A stretch of DNA of 64,000 bases from DAOSWM01 sp035380045 (GTDB lineage Bacteria > Bacteroidota > Bacteroidia > Bacteroidales > Tenuifilaceae). Position numbers and translations under genes: made by a program. Of this stretch, positions 1 through 9,412 are shown piece after piece. The first letter of the stretch is position 1. The number at the start of each line of letters is the position of its first letter. The DNA lies in contig DAOSWM010000010.1 of the NCBI GenBank assembly GCA_035380045.1, positions 1 to 64,000 on the forward strand. The letters run 5' to 3'. The notes under the pieces were generated by a model that saw only the letters and a list, made by a program, of their open reading frames with translations, was not told the DNA's origin and did not search any database.

Positions 1-1
1 C

Positions 2-43
2 CAAAAAATTGTGATTGAGGATGATGGGGTGAGGCTTTTGTAA
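2..43 (+). CDS. Possible 3' end of a gene cut by the window edge
   Basis: An open frame enters from the left edge on the plus strand and reads 13 codons (ending in residues like IEDDGVRLL) before a TAA at 41-43. It could be the last codons of a gene transcribed toward the LytTR regulator, which would make the two convergent. The stretch is too short to tell from chance. Confidence 0.25.
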   Translation, partial: QKIVIEDDGVRLL

Positions 44-99
44 ACCACAAAACCCGTTGGAACGCCTTTAGCGGACAGACGGAGAAAGGAGAGGAGGAG

Positions 100-801
100 T
101 TACTTCACCCTTTCCTCAAATAGTTTTCGGTAGGTTTGCCCAATGGGCAAAAATAGTTTCCCAACTTTTACGCGGTGTTTTTCGTACTGCTCAATCTTTT
201 CAAGATTTACTATATACATTTTATGAATCCTGATAAAGTTATCGCTGGGCAATGAATCCAAAATTTGATTTAAGCTGAAATATGCCGTAATTACCTTGTC
301 GGCTGAGTGAACCTGAACGTAGTTACCAAGGCTTTGGATGAAAAGAATATCATTTAAGTTAAGCTTGTAAACGGTTTTATTGCTCTTTAAATGGATAAAC
401 TCATTACTGCTTTCCGATGGCAAATCCTCTTCTTTTTTTACTTCCTTAGGGATAAAACTTTTGTAGGCTTTATTGGCTGCCTTTAAAAATCGTTCAAATT
501 CAATTGGTTTAAGTAGGTAGTCAACCACGTTAAAGTTGAAGCTTTCAAGCGCAAACTCGCTGTAGGCGGTAATAAAAATTACCAAAGGGTCTTTGTGTAG
601 CGATTTCAGAAATTGCAAACCGCTAATATCGGGCATGTTAATGTCTAAAAATATTAAATCAACATCGTTATTTTCGCAAAAGTGGGCAGCTTTAATTGCG
701 TTTTGGAATGAACCCTTAAGGTTAAGAAAATCGATTTTTTTGATGTAGCTATTAATCAGATTAAGCGCATTAAGCTCGTCGTCAATGGTTATGCAGTTCA
801 T
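100..801 (-). CDS. LytTR-family response regulator
   Basis: This 233-residue cytoplasmic protein is a two-component response regulator. Residues 1-115 form a receiver domain with the acidic pair D7/D8, the probable phosphoacceptor D53 in FLDINMPD, T78 and the conserved K98 in LLKP. Residues about 130-233 form a LytTR DNA-binding domain (LKSNKTVYKLNLNDILFIQS, later FIRIHKMYIVN). The ATG at 801 begins exactly at the receiver fold. It lies 9 bases after the stop of the sensor kinase gene on the same strand, so the two are almost certainly co-transcribed, with kinase first. Such pairs are common in Bacteroidota; the signal and target genes cannot be read from the sequence. Confidence 0.93.
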   Translation of the reverse strand: MNCITIDDELNALNLINSYIKKIDFLNLKGSFQNAIKAAHFCENNDVDLIFLDINMPDISGLQFLKSLHKDPLVIFITAYSEFALESFNFNVVDYLLKPIEFERFLKAANKAYKSFIPKEVKKEEDLPSESSNEFIHLKSNKTVYKLNLNDILFIQSLGNYVQVHSADKVITAYFSLNQILDSLPSDNFIRIHKMYIVNLEKIEQYEKHRVKVGKLFLPIGQTYRKLFEERVK

Positions 802-810
802 GTTGTGTTG

Positions 811-1851
811 TTAGCAAACAATTTTTAAATATACTTCAAAAGTATTTGGTTTGTCAATAATTTTTAACGTATGCTTTGACGGATAAAAGTATTCTAGTCT
901 CCGTTTGGCATTTTCCAAGCCTATTCCGTAATCAATGTCATTCTCGGTTTTATTTTTAAAGTTTGATATGTAGAAATCCACCGAATCGGTTAGCACATCA
1001 ATTTTTATTGTAATTATTGATTCGTGGTTAAGGCTAATTCCATGCTTAAATGCATTCTCAATGAACATAATGTAAATAAACGGAACAATCATTTTCGAAT
1101 CAACATCCCCTTTGACCACAAAATCGATTTTGAGATTATAATCTCCGGTAAACCGAATTTCTTGTAGCTTAATATAGTTGTTTATGTAGTCAACCTCCTT
1201 TTTTAGTAGAATCCTGTCGGTTTTGTTGTTATAAAGGTTGTATCTCATTAATCCCGAGAGTTTTGAAATTCCACTGGCTGTCTGCTCATCGTTATTTTCA
1301 ATTGCAAGTGAGTATAAGTTATTTAAAATATTAAATAGGAAATGTGGGTTTATTTGGTGTTGGAGAATTTCTAGCTCGTTTTTAAGAATCTGCTTTTCGA
1401 GAATCACTTTTTTATGCTCCGAAAAATACCACTGCTTCATAATTTTTATGGTTGAAGCTATGGCCATTACCGCAAAGTTCTCAAAAGCAAAAAAGAGTAA
1501 AGGGATGGAGAAAAATGCAACCTCTCCCTGAAAATCAGGGTTTTGTATTTTAAACTGGATAATTACGTAGAGTCTATATATTAAGCTGATTGAAAGGGGA
1601 ATCAGAAAAAAAGAAATTGAAAACAGAAATATCCTCTTCTTATTCAAAAACCATGGAATAGCAACGTAAAGAAGCAGATAGGTTGTGGCCAGAATAAATG
1701 GAAGGATTCTAATGGTTTGCGATAAAATTTGTATAGGTTTCGTTGAGTACAAAACGCTATATAAAAATAGCGCAAAAAGAATGTAGACAATCCAGAATAG
1801 TAGGTGAAATCCAACTCTTTTAAAAATGTGCGTATAGTTTATTTTGTTCAT
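811..1851 (-). CDS. LytS/YehU-type sensor histidine kinase
   Basis: This membrane sensor kinase of the His_kinase (PF06580) type pairs with the downstream LytTR regulator. The N-terminal half has about four hydrophobic segments and no large periplasmic domain. A short coiled region leads to the H-box LQHQINPHFLFN, whose NPHF histidine (about residue 170) is the expected phosphoacceptor. The N-box is seen as FIENAFKHG and a glycine-rich ATP lid as YGIGLENAKRR. The frame extends upstream to a TTG at 1872, but the ATG at 1851 gives a normal MNKINY start and is preferred. The length of about 346 residues is typical. The ligand is unknown. Confidence 0.92.
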   Translation of the reverse strand: MNKINYTHIFKRVGFHLLFWIVYILFALFLYSVLYSTKPIQILSQTIRILPFILATTYLLLYVAIPWFLNKKRIFLFSISFFLIPLSISLIYRLYVIIQFKIQNPDFQGEVAFFSIPLLFFAFENFAVMAIASTIKIMKQWYFSEHKKVILEKQILKNELEILQHQINPHFLFNILNNLYSLAIENNDEQTASGISKLSGLMRYNLYNNKTDRILLKKEVDYINNYIKLQEIRFTGDYNLKIDFVVKGDVDSKMIVPFIYIMFIENAFKHGISLNHESIITIKIDVLTDSVDFYISNFKNKTENDIDYGIGLENAKRRLEYFYPSKHTLKIIDKPNTFEVYLKIVC

Positions 1852-2051
1852 TTTTATTCGATTAGAGTTCAAAGATATTGATATTTCACGTTAGTAGAGA
1901 GGTTTTTATATGAAACCAATGGTTGTTTATATAAACTCATTTAAAATAAAAAAAACAGCAGTTAAAATAAATCTTCAGCTCATTCCAATAAAATATTTTT
2001 TTTCGAAATTAATAGGCGGGAACTTTGGGCAAATTATAAACTATTAAAGTT

Positions 2052-3464
2052 ATGAAAAAGTTACTTTTAGCTGTATTTGTTTGCCTATTTGAATTAGGAA
2101 TTACATTTGGCCAGCTCAGCTTTACAGAGAATGTTTTAACGAGTAGTGAGCAAAATGTTTCGGGTCTAATTATTGCCGATTTGAATAATGATAATTCCAA
2201 TGATATTGTATGCTCTTCCATTAATAAGGAAATTGTGTGGTGGAAAAACAATCAGAATACGAGTTTTGGTACTAAGAAAAATATTGATAATTCGTTTAAT
2301 GGTGGCATGTATTTACATGTAGCTGATATAAACAACGATGGATTTAAGGATGTTGTGGCCTCAGGCGCAGGAACTGACGGTGGCAGCGTGGTTTGGTATA
2401 AAAGTAACGGAACAGATTTTGAGTCGTGGGAAAGAATACCCATCACAAATTATTTCTATTATAGCCATGGTGTATTTGCTGGCGATATTGATAACGATGG
2501 TGATTTGGATGTTGTATCTGCTTCAGCGCAGCTAGGTAAAATTGCTTGGTTCGAGAATACTGCCAGCAATGGTGATGGGTCTAGCTGGACACAGCATGGG
2601 ATAATCTCAAACTTTCCTGCATCCCAAGCAGTTTGCTTAGCCGATGTGAATAAAGATGGAAATTTAGATGTAATAGGCGCTTCGTGCGATAATAACATAA
2701 TAGTATGTTTTATTAACGATGGTAGTGGCACCGATTGGTCGCAACAAGTTACAGTCGATAATCAAATACAACTTCCCCATTGGCTAGGTACTCTTGATTT
2801 CGATAATGATGGCGATACTGATATTTACGCTACAGGATATCTCTCGGGAGAAATTTCGTGGTACGAAAATGATATGGAAAATAGCAGCTGGATCAAGCAC
2901 AAAGTAATTACCAATTTTTCGTACACACTTGCAGTTAGCGCAGGAGACTTAGATAAGGATGGTGATATAGACTTTATTGGAACAACCGCAGGTGGATCAA
3001 AAGTTGTTTCTTTTGAAAACAAGGGAGATAATTTGAACTTTACACGGAAAACTATCGGATACAGCTATGCAGGAGCGTGGCCAGTTAGCATTGGCGATTT
3101 AAACAACGATGGGTATCTAGATGCTGTTGCCGGAGCAAATTCAACTGGGAAAGTTGCCTGGTTTAAAAATAACCTTACCACAACAAGCCAGCCATTTTTA
3201 CGTGATACTAACCAGTCGCTCAATGTTTTTCCTGTTCCTAATTCTGGCTGTTTCAAGGCAACCGTTGAAAACGATTTTATAGGGGAAGCAACGGCCAGAA
3301 TTATATGTATTAGCGGACAAACAGTTTATTCTGAAGAGATAAGCAAGAACCAGAAAACCCTGAACCTTGATTTCAGGAACCTTGATTTACCTCAGGGATT
3401 ATACCTTCTAAACATAAAGTGTGGAAATGATTTTTTAACAAAAAGATTTGAGGTTATCCGTTAG
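2052..3464 (+). CDS. Secreted FG-GAP/VCBS repeat protein with T9SS sorting domain
   Basis: This 470-residue protein starts with a signal peptide (cleavage near TFGQ). It then carries at least seven repeats ending in a calcium-binding loop of the DxNxDGxxD kind, such as ADINNDGFKDVV, GDIDNDGDLDVV, GDLDKDGDIDFI and GDLNNDGYLDAV. The repeats match the FG-GAP/VCBS family and should fold as a beta-propeller. The last 80 or so residues (SLNVFPVPNSG to GLYLLNIKCGNDFLTKRFEV) are a type A T9SS C-terminal domain, so the protein should reach the cell surface or medium through type IX secretion. It is monocistronic. It lacks an enzymatic domain, so binding or adhesion is the likeliest role. Confidence 0.9.
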   Translation: MKKLLLAVFVCLFELGITFGQLSFTENVLTSSEQNVSGLIIADLNNDNSNDIVCSSINKEIVWWKNNQNTSFGTKKNIDNSFNGGMYLHVADINNDGFKDVVASGAGTDGGSVVWYKSNGTDFESWERIPITNYFYYSHGVFAGDIDNDGDLDVVSASAQLGKIAWFENTASNGDGSSWTQHGIISNFPASQAVCLADVNKDGNLDVIGASCDNNIIVCFINDGSGTDWSQQVTVDNQIQLPHWLGTLDFDNDGDTDIYATGYLSGEISWYENDMENSSWIKHKVITNFSYTLAVSAGDLDKDGDIDFIGTTAGGSKVVSFENKGDNLNFTRKTIGYSYAGAWPVSIGDLNNDGYLDAVAGANSTGKVAWFKNNLTTTSQPFLRDTNQSLNVFPVPNSGCFKATVENDFIGEATARIICISGQTVYSEEISKNQKTLNLDFRNLDLPQGLYLLNIKCGNDFLTKRFEVIR

Positions 3465-3671
3465 TTCTTGGACGATTAAAACAAAACCTGCAACACGAAA
3501 ATATGTGACGCAGCCCATGTGAAACGCTATTGATATGAGAAGATTTAAAGTTAATCAGATTTATTCCTATAGCTAAACTCAAGTAGAAACTATTCTTTCT
3601 CCGGTAAAAGATCAAGGTTCGTTTATCCGGTGTGTGGCATTTAGAAAATTTTAAGCTAAAAAAAGAGATAA

Positions 3672-5093
3672 ATGGGGGAAAAAATAATTAAAGTATTAAC
3701 GGCAATTATTGCAATTGGAACTTTAAGTGGTTGCCAAATCGCAAATGGACAAACCAGTTCAAAAAAAACCGATAAAGTTGTAGGGTTTTGGGAACATAAA
3801 GCTGATAGTGTATGGAAATATATATATGAGTTTCGCACTAATATTGACCAAACATTATATGGGATTGTTCACAGCTATTATTATGGGATAAAGGATAACG
3901 AAACCCGAATTGAAAGAATAAAAATGCTTTTTCCTGAAGTTATATTAAAATTTGGTGCACCATCAAATATGGAGCAGGTATTTATTATTGATACATTGAA
4001 AAACACAATGGTAAGTGAGATGGAATTGCCGGATCAGTCAAAAATAAAAATGGTTTATCACAAGTTGTCATCTTCACAATTAAATGGTGTTTTTCCACGA
4101 AAATCACACTTATCTGTCTACTCTCCACCTGCATTACTCAACGATGGAATTTCTGTTAAAGACTTATCAGAAAACAAAAATATTACACAAAGCATTGATA
4201 GTGCTATTTCTCAAATTATCAATAAGGATTATGGGATCATTTTTTCACTATTAATTTCACATAAAAATCAACTGATTGTTGAAGAATACTTTTACGATCA
4301 CGATGTTAATACATTGGAAAATCAAAGCAGTGCAACTAAAAGTATTGTAGCATTATTAACAATGGCTGCTATTGATGATCATTACATTAACGGACTTGAT
4401 GATAATATCAATACCTATCTGGATTTCAATCCATCACAGGCAATAACTATTCAGAATTTATTGTCAATGAAAGCGGGCATGAAGTTAGATGAAGAAGAAG
4501 CATGGCGTTATAGTGATGACAGGTTGAGTACACTTTTAAACAGGGAAATTATTAGTAAACCCGGAACCGTTTTGTCGTATGACAACGGAATTCCAAACAT
4601 TCTGAATGCCATAATATTCAATGCAACAAGTAAGCAGGCTGATCGGTATGCAGCTGACAGGATATTTAAAAAAATTGGGATAACTGAATATAACTGGGAA
4701 ATTGACAAACAAAATGGCTTTCCTGACGGTAGCGGCACGCTTCAGCTATCATCAAGAGATATGTTGAAAATTGGATTACTGGTTTTAAATAAAGGTAAAT
4801 GGGATGGAAAAACAGTTGTTGAAGAGGAAAGTATCAAAAAGTTATCAGAGCGTCATACCTGGATTGATGAATACAAGATGGGTTATGGCTTATTGTGGTG
4901 GATCAAAGAAATTGAAGTTAATAATAAACAATACGAAGTAATATATGCCAGTGGTTCGGGAGGGCGTTTTATTATTGTAATTCCCGAATTACAGATTGCT
5001 GCTGTATTAACAGGGGGTAATTACGATATGTCTGAACATTATAAATCATGGGGGCTATTGAAACAACCCATATTACAAATTATAAAAAATTGA
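3672..5093 (+). CDS. Serine hydrolase lipoprotein, class C beta-lactamase fold
   Basis: This 473-residue protein is a lipoprotein by its lipobox LSGC (Cys21). Residues about 22-160 are a poorly recognised N-terminal region. Residues about 165-470 are a beta-lactamase/penicillin-binding-protein-like domain (PF00144): the SxxK motif is S220-A-T-K223, the YxN motif is Y303-D-N305, and a GSGGR stretch near the end stands where the third motif (KTG or HxG) is expected. Members include esterases, DD-peptidases and peptidases; true beta-lactamase activity is not implied. The gene stands alone and looks more AT-rich than its neighbours, which may point to separate ancestry. The start ATG follows an AAAAAAGAGATAA tract. 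Confidence 0.88.
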   Translation: MGEKIIKVLTAIIAIGTLSGCQIANGQTSSKKTDKVVGFWEHKADSVWKYIYEFRTNIDQTLYGIVHSYYYGIKDNETRIERIKMLFPEVILKFGAPSNMEQVFIIDTLKNTMVSEMELPDQSKIKMVYHKLSSSQLNGVFPRKSHLSVYSPPALLNDGISVKDLSENKNITQSIDSAISQIINKDYGIIFSLLISHKNQLIVEEYFYDHDVNTLENQSSATKSIVALLTMAAIDDHYINGLDDNINTYLDFNPSQAITIQNLLSMKAGMKLDEEEAWRYSDDRLSTLLNREIISKPGTVLSYDNGIPNILNAIIFNATSKQADRYAADRIFKKIGITEYNWEIDKQNGFPDGSGTLQLSSRDMLKIGLLVLNKGKWDGKTVVEEESIKKLSERHTWIDEYKMGYGLLWWIKEIEVNNKQYEVIYASGSGGRFIIVIPELQIAAVLTGGNYDMSEHYKSWGLLKQPILQIIKN

Positions 5094-5231
5094 AAGGATT
5101 AAGAAACCACATTAAAAAGGTGGTAACAAATTTTTTATAAATGGTTTAATCTGGAGGAACGGTTCGCAAGGAACAATTAACTAGGATAAATCCTAAGTCC
5201 CCCGATATCAGCCTGTTCAAACGCCAAATCA

Positions 5232-7613
5232 TTACTCGTATCTCAGCGAATTAACCGGGTTCTTTCGCATTGTATTAAAAACTTTGGCTCTTATGATTAC
5301 ATAAGCCAAAACAATCATAATCCCAATAGGAATTGCAAAACTTGCAGTTGAAATGGGTACGTGAACTGGCCAAAGACTTTTAAGAAGCATTTTTGATAGG
5401 TAGTATCCTCCAAATCCCCCAGAAATTGAAGAAAGGCCAATAATTATTAGGAAAGGTTTGCTAACTAGAGCATTAACACCAAAATGCGTAGATCCCAAAA
5501 CTGTTCGAATTCCAATTTCTTTCGTTCTTCGTAGAATGTTGAGGGAAACCAGCGTGTATAGCGCAATTAGCGATAGCACAATTGCTACAATTGCCAGGAA
5601 AAGGTTAATGTGCTTGATATGCTTGTTTACGTCGTGCGACTCCTGATCCACATCTATCTGTTCCATGCCAGAGAAGGGAGCGTGAGGTACCTGTTTCTCC
5701 CATTCAGCCTTAAGAAAATCTAAAACTTCTTTCTTGGCTTCGCTTTCGGTTCTTATGGCAAGCAGGTAAAGGGGTTCTGCGGTTCGCATCCAGAAAACAA
5801 TCGGAATGGGTTTGCTCCAGAAATTCATCATGAAGTTATCGGCAATGCCAACCACCCTGAGGTTTAGAGTGTCAAGCCGGATTACTTGACCAATCGGGTC
5901 GGTAATATCAAGTTCATCAACAGTTCTTTGATCGATAACTGCTGCATTTGCAACATCAGACGCTTCAAATTCAGCACTAAACCCACGACCCTCCTTTATT
6001 CTTACACCCATAGTTTCAAGATAGCCGGTTCCGGTTTCCATCACTCTAACTTCTGTTTTTTTGTCTTGAAACTCAATGGTTCGTGAGTAGCCTCCCCATC
6101 CTATGTGGTTGTCGGTGTAAACAACGCTTTTTACATCGGGGTTGCTTTCGTAGGTAGCCTTGAGGGCTTTTATATCCATCCCGGGTGCTGATGGAACAAG
6201 AAGAATCTTGTCCATGTCGTATCCCCTGTCAATCGTTTCCTGAAACTTTGCGTTTTGTGTGAATACAAAACCAGCAATTAGGGCAATAATTGATACGGTC
6301 ATTTGGAACCACAGAAGAATTTTTGAAAGCCAGCCACCCTCCTTCAGCTTGTAGGTTCCTTTAAACACATCAACGGGCTTAAACGAGCTAATGTAGAATG
6401 CAGAGTATGCTCCGGCCATAATAGAAGTGAAAGCCAGAAGAAAGAGCAGGAAAAGCCAGAAACGGATGTTCCCCGAAAAATCGAGCTTCAGCTCCATGTA
6501 GCTCCACATTTTGTTGTACTCGTTGAGCAGGAATACCGAAATAACGAGGGAAACCAGAAGGGCTATGAAGCAAATCATTGCATTTTCGCCAAGGAACTGA
6601 GCAATCAGCTGCCGGCGGCTGCTGCCCATGGCTTTCCTCACGCCAATTTCCCTAAGCCGGGTGTTGGCAATTGATATAGAGGTGTTCATGTAGTTGAAGG
6701 TGGCTAAAAGCATAATGAGGATTGCCATAATCAGTGGCCCAATAATTTGAGCAGGATGCATGTTTACCCCAATCCAGTTCGCCCAAATATCGCGGCTTGC
6801 CTTGGTGAAATCGTGTAGGCTCATAACCTCAAAGCGAGTAATCTTCCAGTCTTCACGGGCTTTGTTTTGTATTTCAACAAACCCGTTAATCCATTTCTCT
6901 ACACCAGCAACATCATCAGGATTTGGAATGGAAAGGAACGTTCCGGACACCCAATTTTTCCAGTCCAGCTCGTTTATCTCGTACATCGAAACGAAGTTGC
7001 TAATTAGCGTAATGGCGTCGAAGTTTACCAGGTTGTTAAACTCTATCTTCTCCAGAACTCCTGTTATGGTGAATTCAATGGGTTGCCCCTTGCCATTGAA
7101 TAGGGTGATGCTTTCACCAACCGGGTTTCTGTCACCAAAAAATCGCTCCGAGGTTTCTTCTTCGAGAATAATTGAGTTAACATCGTTAATAGAGGTAACA
7201 CTGCCCCATTTTACTGGGTACGAAAGAACGTCAAAGAAATTTGGATCGACAAAGGCTACCCTGTGTGCAAAAACCTTCGAGTCCGACTCTTTCCCCTGCC
7301 TTATCGACACCTGGTTAGTGGCGTAACGAACAATGTTTTCAACCCCTGCAAAACCTTCCCCAAGTGAAGGTGCAAGTGAAATGGGTGTAATGCCGTAGCG
7401 TTGCTCCCTCCCGTTCATTTCCCGGAAAACGTTAACCTTGTATATTTTATCGCGGTTAACATGAATATAGTTTGCATCAGCTTCAAAACGGAAGTTGAAG
7501 TAGGCAACAATGCAGCAGGCAAGAGTAGTCCCTAGTCCAAGAACGTTAACTAAAACAAAGAACTTGTTTTTTTTAATGTTGCGGAAGGCAAGTAGGAAAA
7601 AAGTTTTTATCAT
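5232..7613 (-). CDS. ABC transporter permease, MacB/FtsX type
   Basis: This 793-residue inner-membrane protein has the layout of large Bacteroidota FtsX-like permeases. It has a first transmembrane helix at about 18-40, a MacB periplasmic core domain to about 250, a first FtsX block of helices around 285-425 containing RLREIGVRKAMGSSRRQL, a second periplasmic domain, and a final FtsX block containing RTKEIGIRTVLG. It ends in NPVNSLRYE, the usual family terminus. No ATPase gene is adjacent, so it must use one encoded elsewhere. Export of a lipid, peptide or drug, or lipoprotein handling, are all possible. Confidence 0.9.
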   Translation of the reverse strand: MIKTFFLLAFRNIKKNKFFVLVNVLGLGTTLACCIVAYFNFRFEADANYIHVNRDKIYKVNVFREMNGREQRYGITPISLAPSLGEGFAGVENIVRYATNQVSIRQGKESDSKVFAHRVAFVDPNFFDVLSYPVKWGSVTSINDVNSIILEEETSERFFGDRNPVGESITLFNGKGQPIEFTITGVLEKIEFNNLVNFDAITLISNFVSMYEINELDWKNWVSGTFLSIPNPDDVAGVEKWINGFVEIQNKAREDWKITRFEVMSLHDFTKASRDIWANWIGVNMHPAQIIGPLIMAILIMLLATFNYMNTSISIANTRLREIGVRKAMGSSRRQLIAQFLGENAMICFIALLVSLVISVFLLNEYNKMWSYMELKLDFSGNIRFWLFLLFLLAFTSIMAGAYSAFYISSFKPVDVFKGTYKLKEGGWLSKILLWFQMTVSIIALIAGFVFTQNAKFQETIDRGYDMDKILLVPSAPGMDIKALKATYESNPDVKSVVYTDNHIGWGGYSRTIEFQDKKTEVRVMETGTGYLETMGVRIKEGRGFSAEFEASDVANAAVIDQRTVDELDITDPIGQVIRLDTLNLRVVGIADNFMMNFWSKPIPIVFWMRTAEPLYLLAIRTESEAKKEVLDFLKAEWEKQVPHAPFSGMEQIDVDQESHDVNKHIKHINLFLAIVAIVLSLIALYTLVSLNILRRTKEIGIRTVLGSTHFGVNALVSKPFLIIIGLSSISGGFGGYYLSKMLLKSLWPVHVPISTASFAIPIGIMIVLAYVIIRAKVFNTMRKNPVNSLRYE

Positions 7614-7631
7614 GACTTTTTTGGTTTTTTA

Positions 7632-7639
7632 CAAACATA
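7632..7639 (-). promoter_or_regulatory. Candidate -7 box upstream of the permease gene
   Basis: Read on the minus strand this is TATGTTTG, an exact match to the Bacteroidota -7 consensus TAnnTTTG, ending 18 bases before the ATG at 7613. No well-spaced TTTG -33 box was seen, so support is moderate. Confidence 0.35.
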
Positions 7640-7774
7640 AACGACGAAGATAAGGCTAAACTTGCTGCAAGCAGTCAAACTTTTTGCCAACACTGTAAAA
7701 TTGATAGATAATATATGAAAAAAAAGGATTGACACCTGGCCAAACCTTTATCTAGTATCTATAGTTTATATCTG

Positions 7775-9412
7775 TCAGTTTATATTAATTCCAACATTTA
7801 TTCCCCACATCCAGTTTTTTACCCTAATGGCATCGTTATTTACCAGGTAGCCTAAATCAAAGTTTTGTTCAACCTCAATGAAGTAATTGTGGTTAAATGT
7901 TATGCCTAATGCGTTTACAACACCATAGTTAAAGCGACTAAAATCTTTGTAATCATTCTCGGAGTTTTGGGATGGCTTGTAATTAATGGTTTTTGACAAT
8001 AAGGCATCGCCTCTAAAACCAGATTGGAAATAAGGATTTATCTTTCTGTCACGTGGAGATTGGATTTTTGCTAGCATATCGAGGGAAAGGTAATGGAATT
8101 GATTTTTATATGTTGTTGTTTGCTCAATATAGTAGTAATCTTGCGGCGAAGTAATCGGCTGAATTTCGGGAATTTCGTTGCCCCTGCATCCTTTCCTGAT
8201 ATAGCTTACTTGCGGTTTTAATTCGAAGTAGCGATTCAACCTCTTCGATACTCCAATCCCAATGCCAATGCTCGGCAAATATCCTTCTATGTACTTGTTC
8301 TGATCTTCTGTTCCAACGTATGAGAAAACCTGGGATGCCATGCTCATTCTGTAAATTAGAGCGTACGTAAGTCCTGTTGAAGGGTATTTGTTTTCGGAAG
8401 CAGAAATAACATCTGAGTCGCTAATCATTTTGTTGGGAGTTTCCCCCTTCTCGTTAAGGGTATAGAATGCCGAAAAACCCACCCAGCTGCTCTTCCATAT
8501 TTGGAGTCCTGATGACATAACGTCGGGAAAAACGATTAGGTGGTTCAGGGTAAAGTCGTCGGTTATACCTGCATCGTATGCAAAGCTAAACGACCAAGTG
8601 CTTGCGGGGTGGTATTTTAGCCCAAGTAATATTCCCAACCTATTCATCGACAATGTTTTGTCGTGCCAGTCTTTAACCCACTTCTCTGCTCGTCTGTATG
8701 TATATTCTGCACCAATAAATGGAGAAAAATTTCCTAAAATCCATTCCACTCTAAAAGGGAAGGAAAGTTGGTGGTAGGCTGTAGCGGCTTCAGAATCTCC
8801 AATCGAGCCCCAGAGTTCAGGGTATAAATTGACTTTATATGAGTAGTTGCTGGCAAGGTAGCTGTATTGCAGCTCCCATTCAAAATTTACTTTATTTTCA
8901 ATTACCGGTTTGCTGATGAATGCCCCCAGGTTAAAGGTTGGAGCAACCTCAGTAACGGCATTCTGGGCTATTCCATGTGCCCACCAAACCCCTCCTCCTG
9001 CAGAAATCCCATATTGTAGTTGTGCGTAACCTGCTATTTGAGATGTAATAATGGCCGCAGTTAAAAGGTGTTTTGCTTTCATAGATTCGTTGTTTTGTTT
9101 GTTAATATTGCTTTTTGAATCTATGATGCTGTTTTGGAAAATAGTTGCAGCTGGAAAGAGAATATTGTTCTGATGACAAACCTTTTTTTTGGGTAATATT
9201 TCAGAGAAAGAACGCTTTACAGGTAAAATAATTTGAGGAACTTCTAAAACTTTTCTTTTAGGTTTTACCAATCTTACGGTATCGTAAACAACCACCTCCT
9301 CATAAATGTATATTGTATCAGGAGCAACTTGTTTCTGTCCACGAGCGCCTATTCCCCAGAAGATTAGAAATGGAAGAAGTAGTAATAATTTATTGGTTAT
9401 CCTCGTCAACAT
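7775..9412 (-). CDS. Outer-membrane beta-barrel protein, partner of the tailed sigma factor
   Basis: The ATG at 9412 gives a 545-residue protein whose gene overlaps the end of the sigma factor gene by 23 bp, so the two are translationally linked. It opens with a signal peptide (MLTRITNKLLLLLPFLIFWG), then a short region of charged strands (DTIYIYEEVVVYDTVRLVKP). A second segment from residue 111 (ATG at 9082), MKAKHLLTAAIITSQIAGYA followed by Q, itself looks like a signal peptide. The remaining 410 residues alternate aromatic and polar residues and end in a hydrophobic strand, as in a beta-barrel. Translation might also begin at 9082. Specific function is not recognisable; a link to envelope-stress signalling through the sigma factor is inferred from context. 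Confidence 0.75.
   Translation of the reverse strand: MLTRITNKLLLLLPFLIFWGIGARGQKQVAPDTIYIYEEVVVYDTVRLVKPKRKVLEVPQIILPVKRSFSEILPKKKVCHQNNILFPAATIFQNSIIDSKSNINKQNNESMKAKHLLTAAIITSQIAGYAQLQYGISAGGGVWWAHGIAQNAVTEVAPTFNLGAFISKPVIENKVNFEWELQYSYLASNYSYKVNLYPELWGSIGDSEAATAYHQLSFPFRVEWILGNFSPFIGAEYTYRRAEKWVKDWHDKTLSMNRLGILLGLKYHPASTWSFSFAYDAGITDDFTLNHLIVFPDVMSSGLQIWKSSWVGFSAFYTLNEKGETPNKMISDSDVISASENKYPSTGLTYALIYRMSMASQVFSYVGTEDQNKYIEGYLPSIGIGIGVSKRLNRYFELKPQVSYIRKGCRGNEIPEIQPITSPQDYYYIEQTTTYKNQFHYLSLDMLAKIQSPRDRKINPYFQSGFRGDALLSKTINYKPSQNSENDYKDFSRFNYGVVNALGITFNHNYFIEVEQNFDLGYLVNNDAIRVKNWMWGINVGININ

Noticed and set aside
3465..3671. An RNA gene or hidden small protein in the gap
   Set aside because: The gap was read on both strands. 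No tRNA fold, terminator or convincing frame was found.
6760..7326. A 188-codon open frame on the plus strand
   Set aside because: It lies antisense inside the permease gene, whose codons and domains are clear; no signal, motif or ribosome site supports it.
5232..7613. A complete ABC exporter
   Set aside because: Only the permease is present; no ATPase or membrane-fusion gene lies next to it, and the same holds for the permease at 17135-19486.
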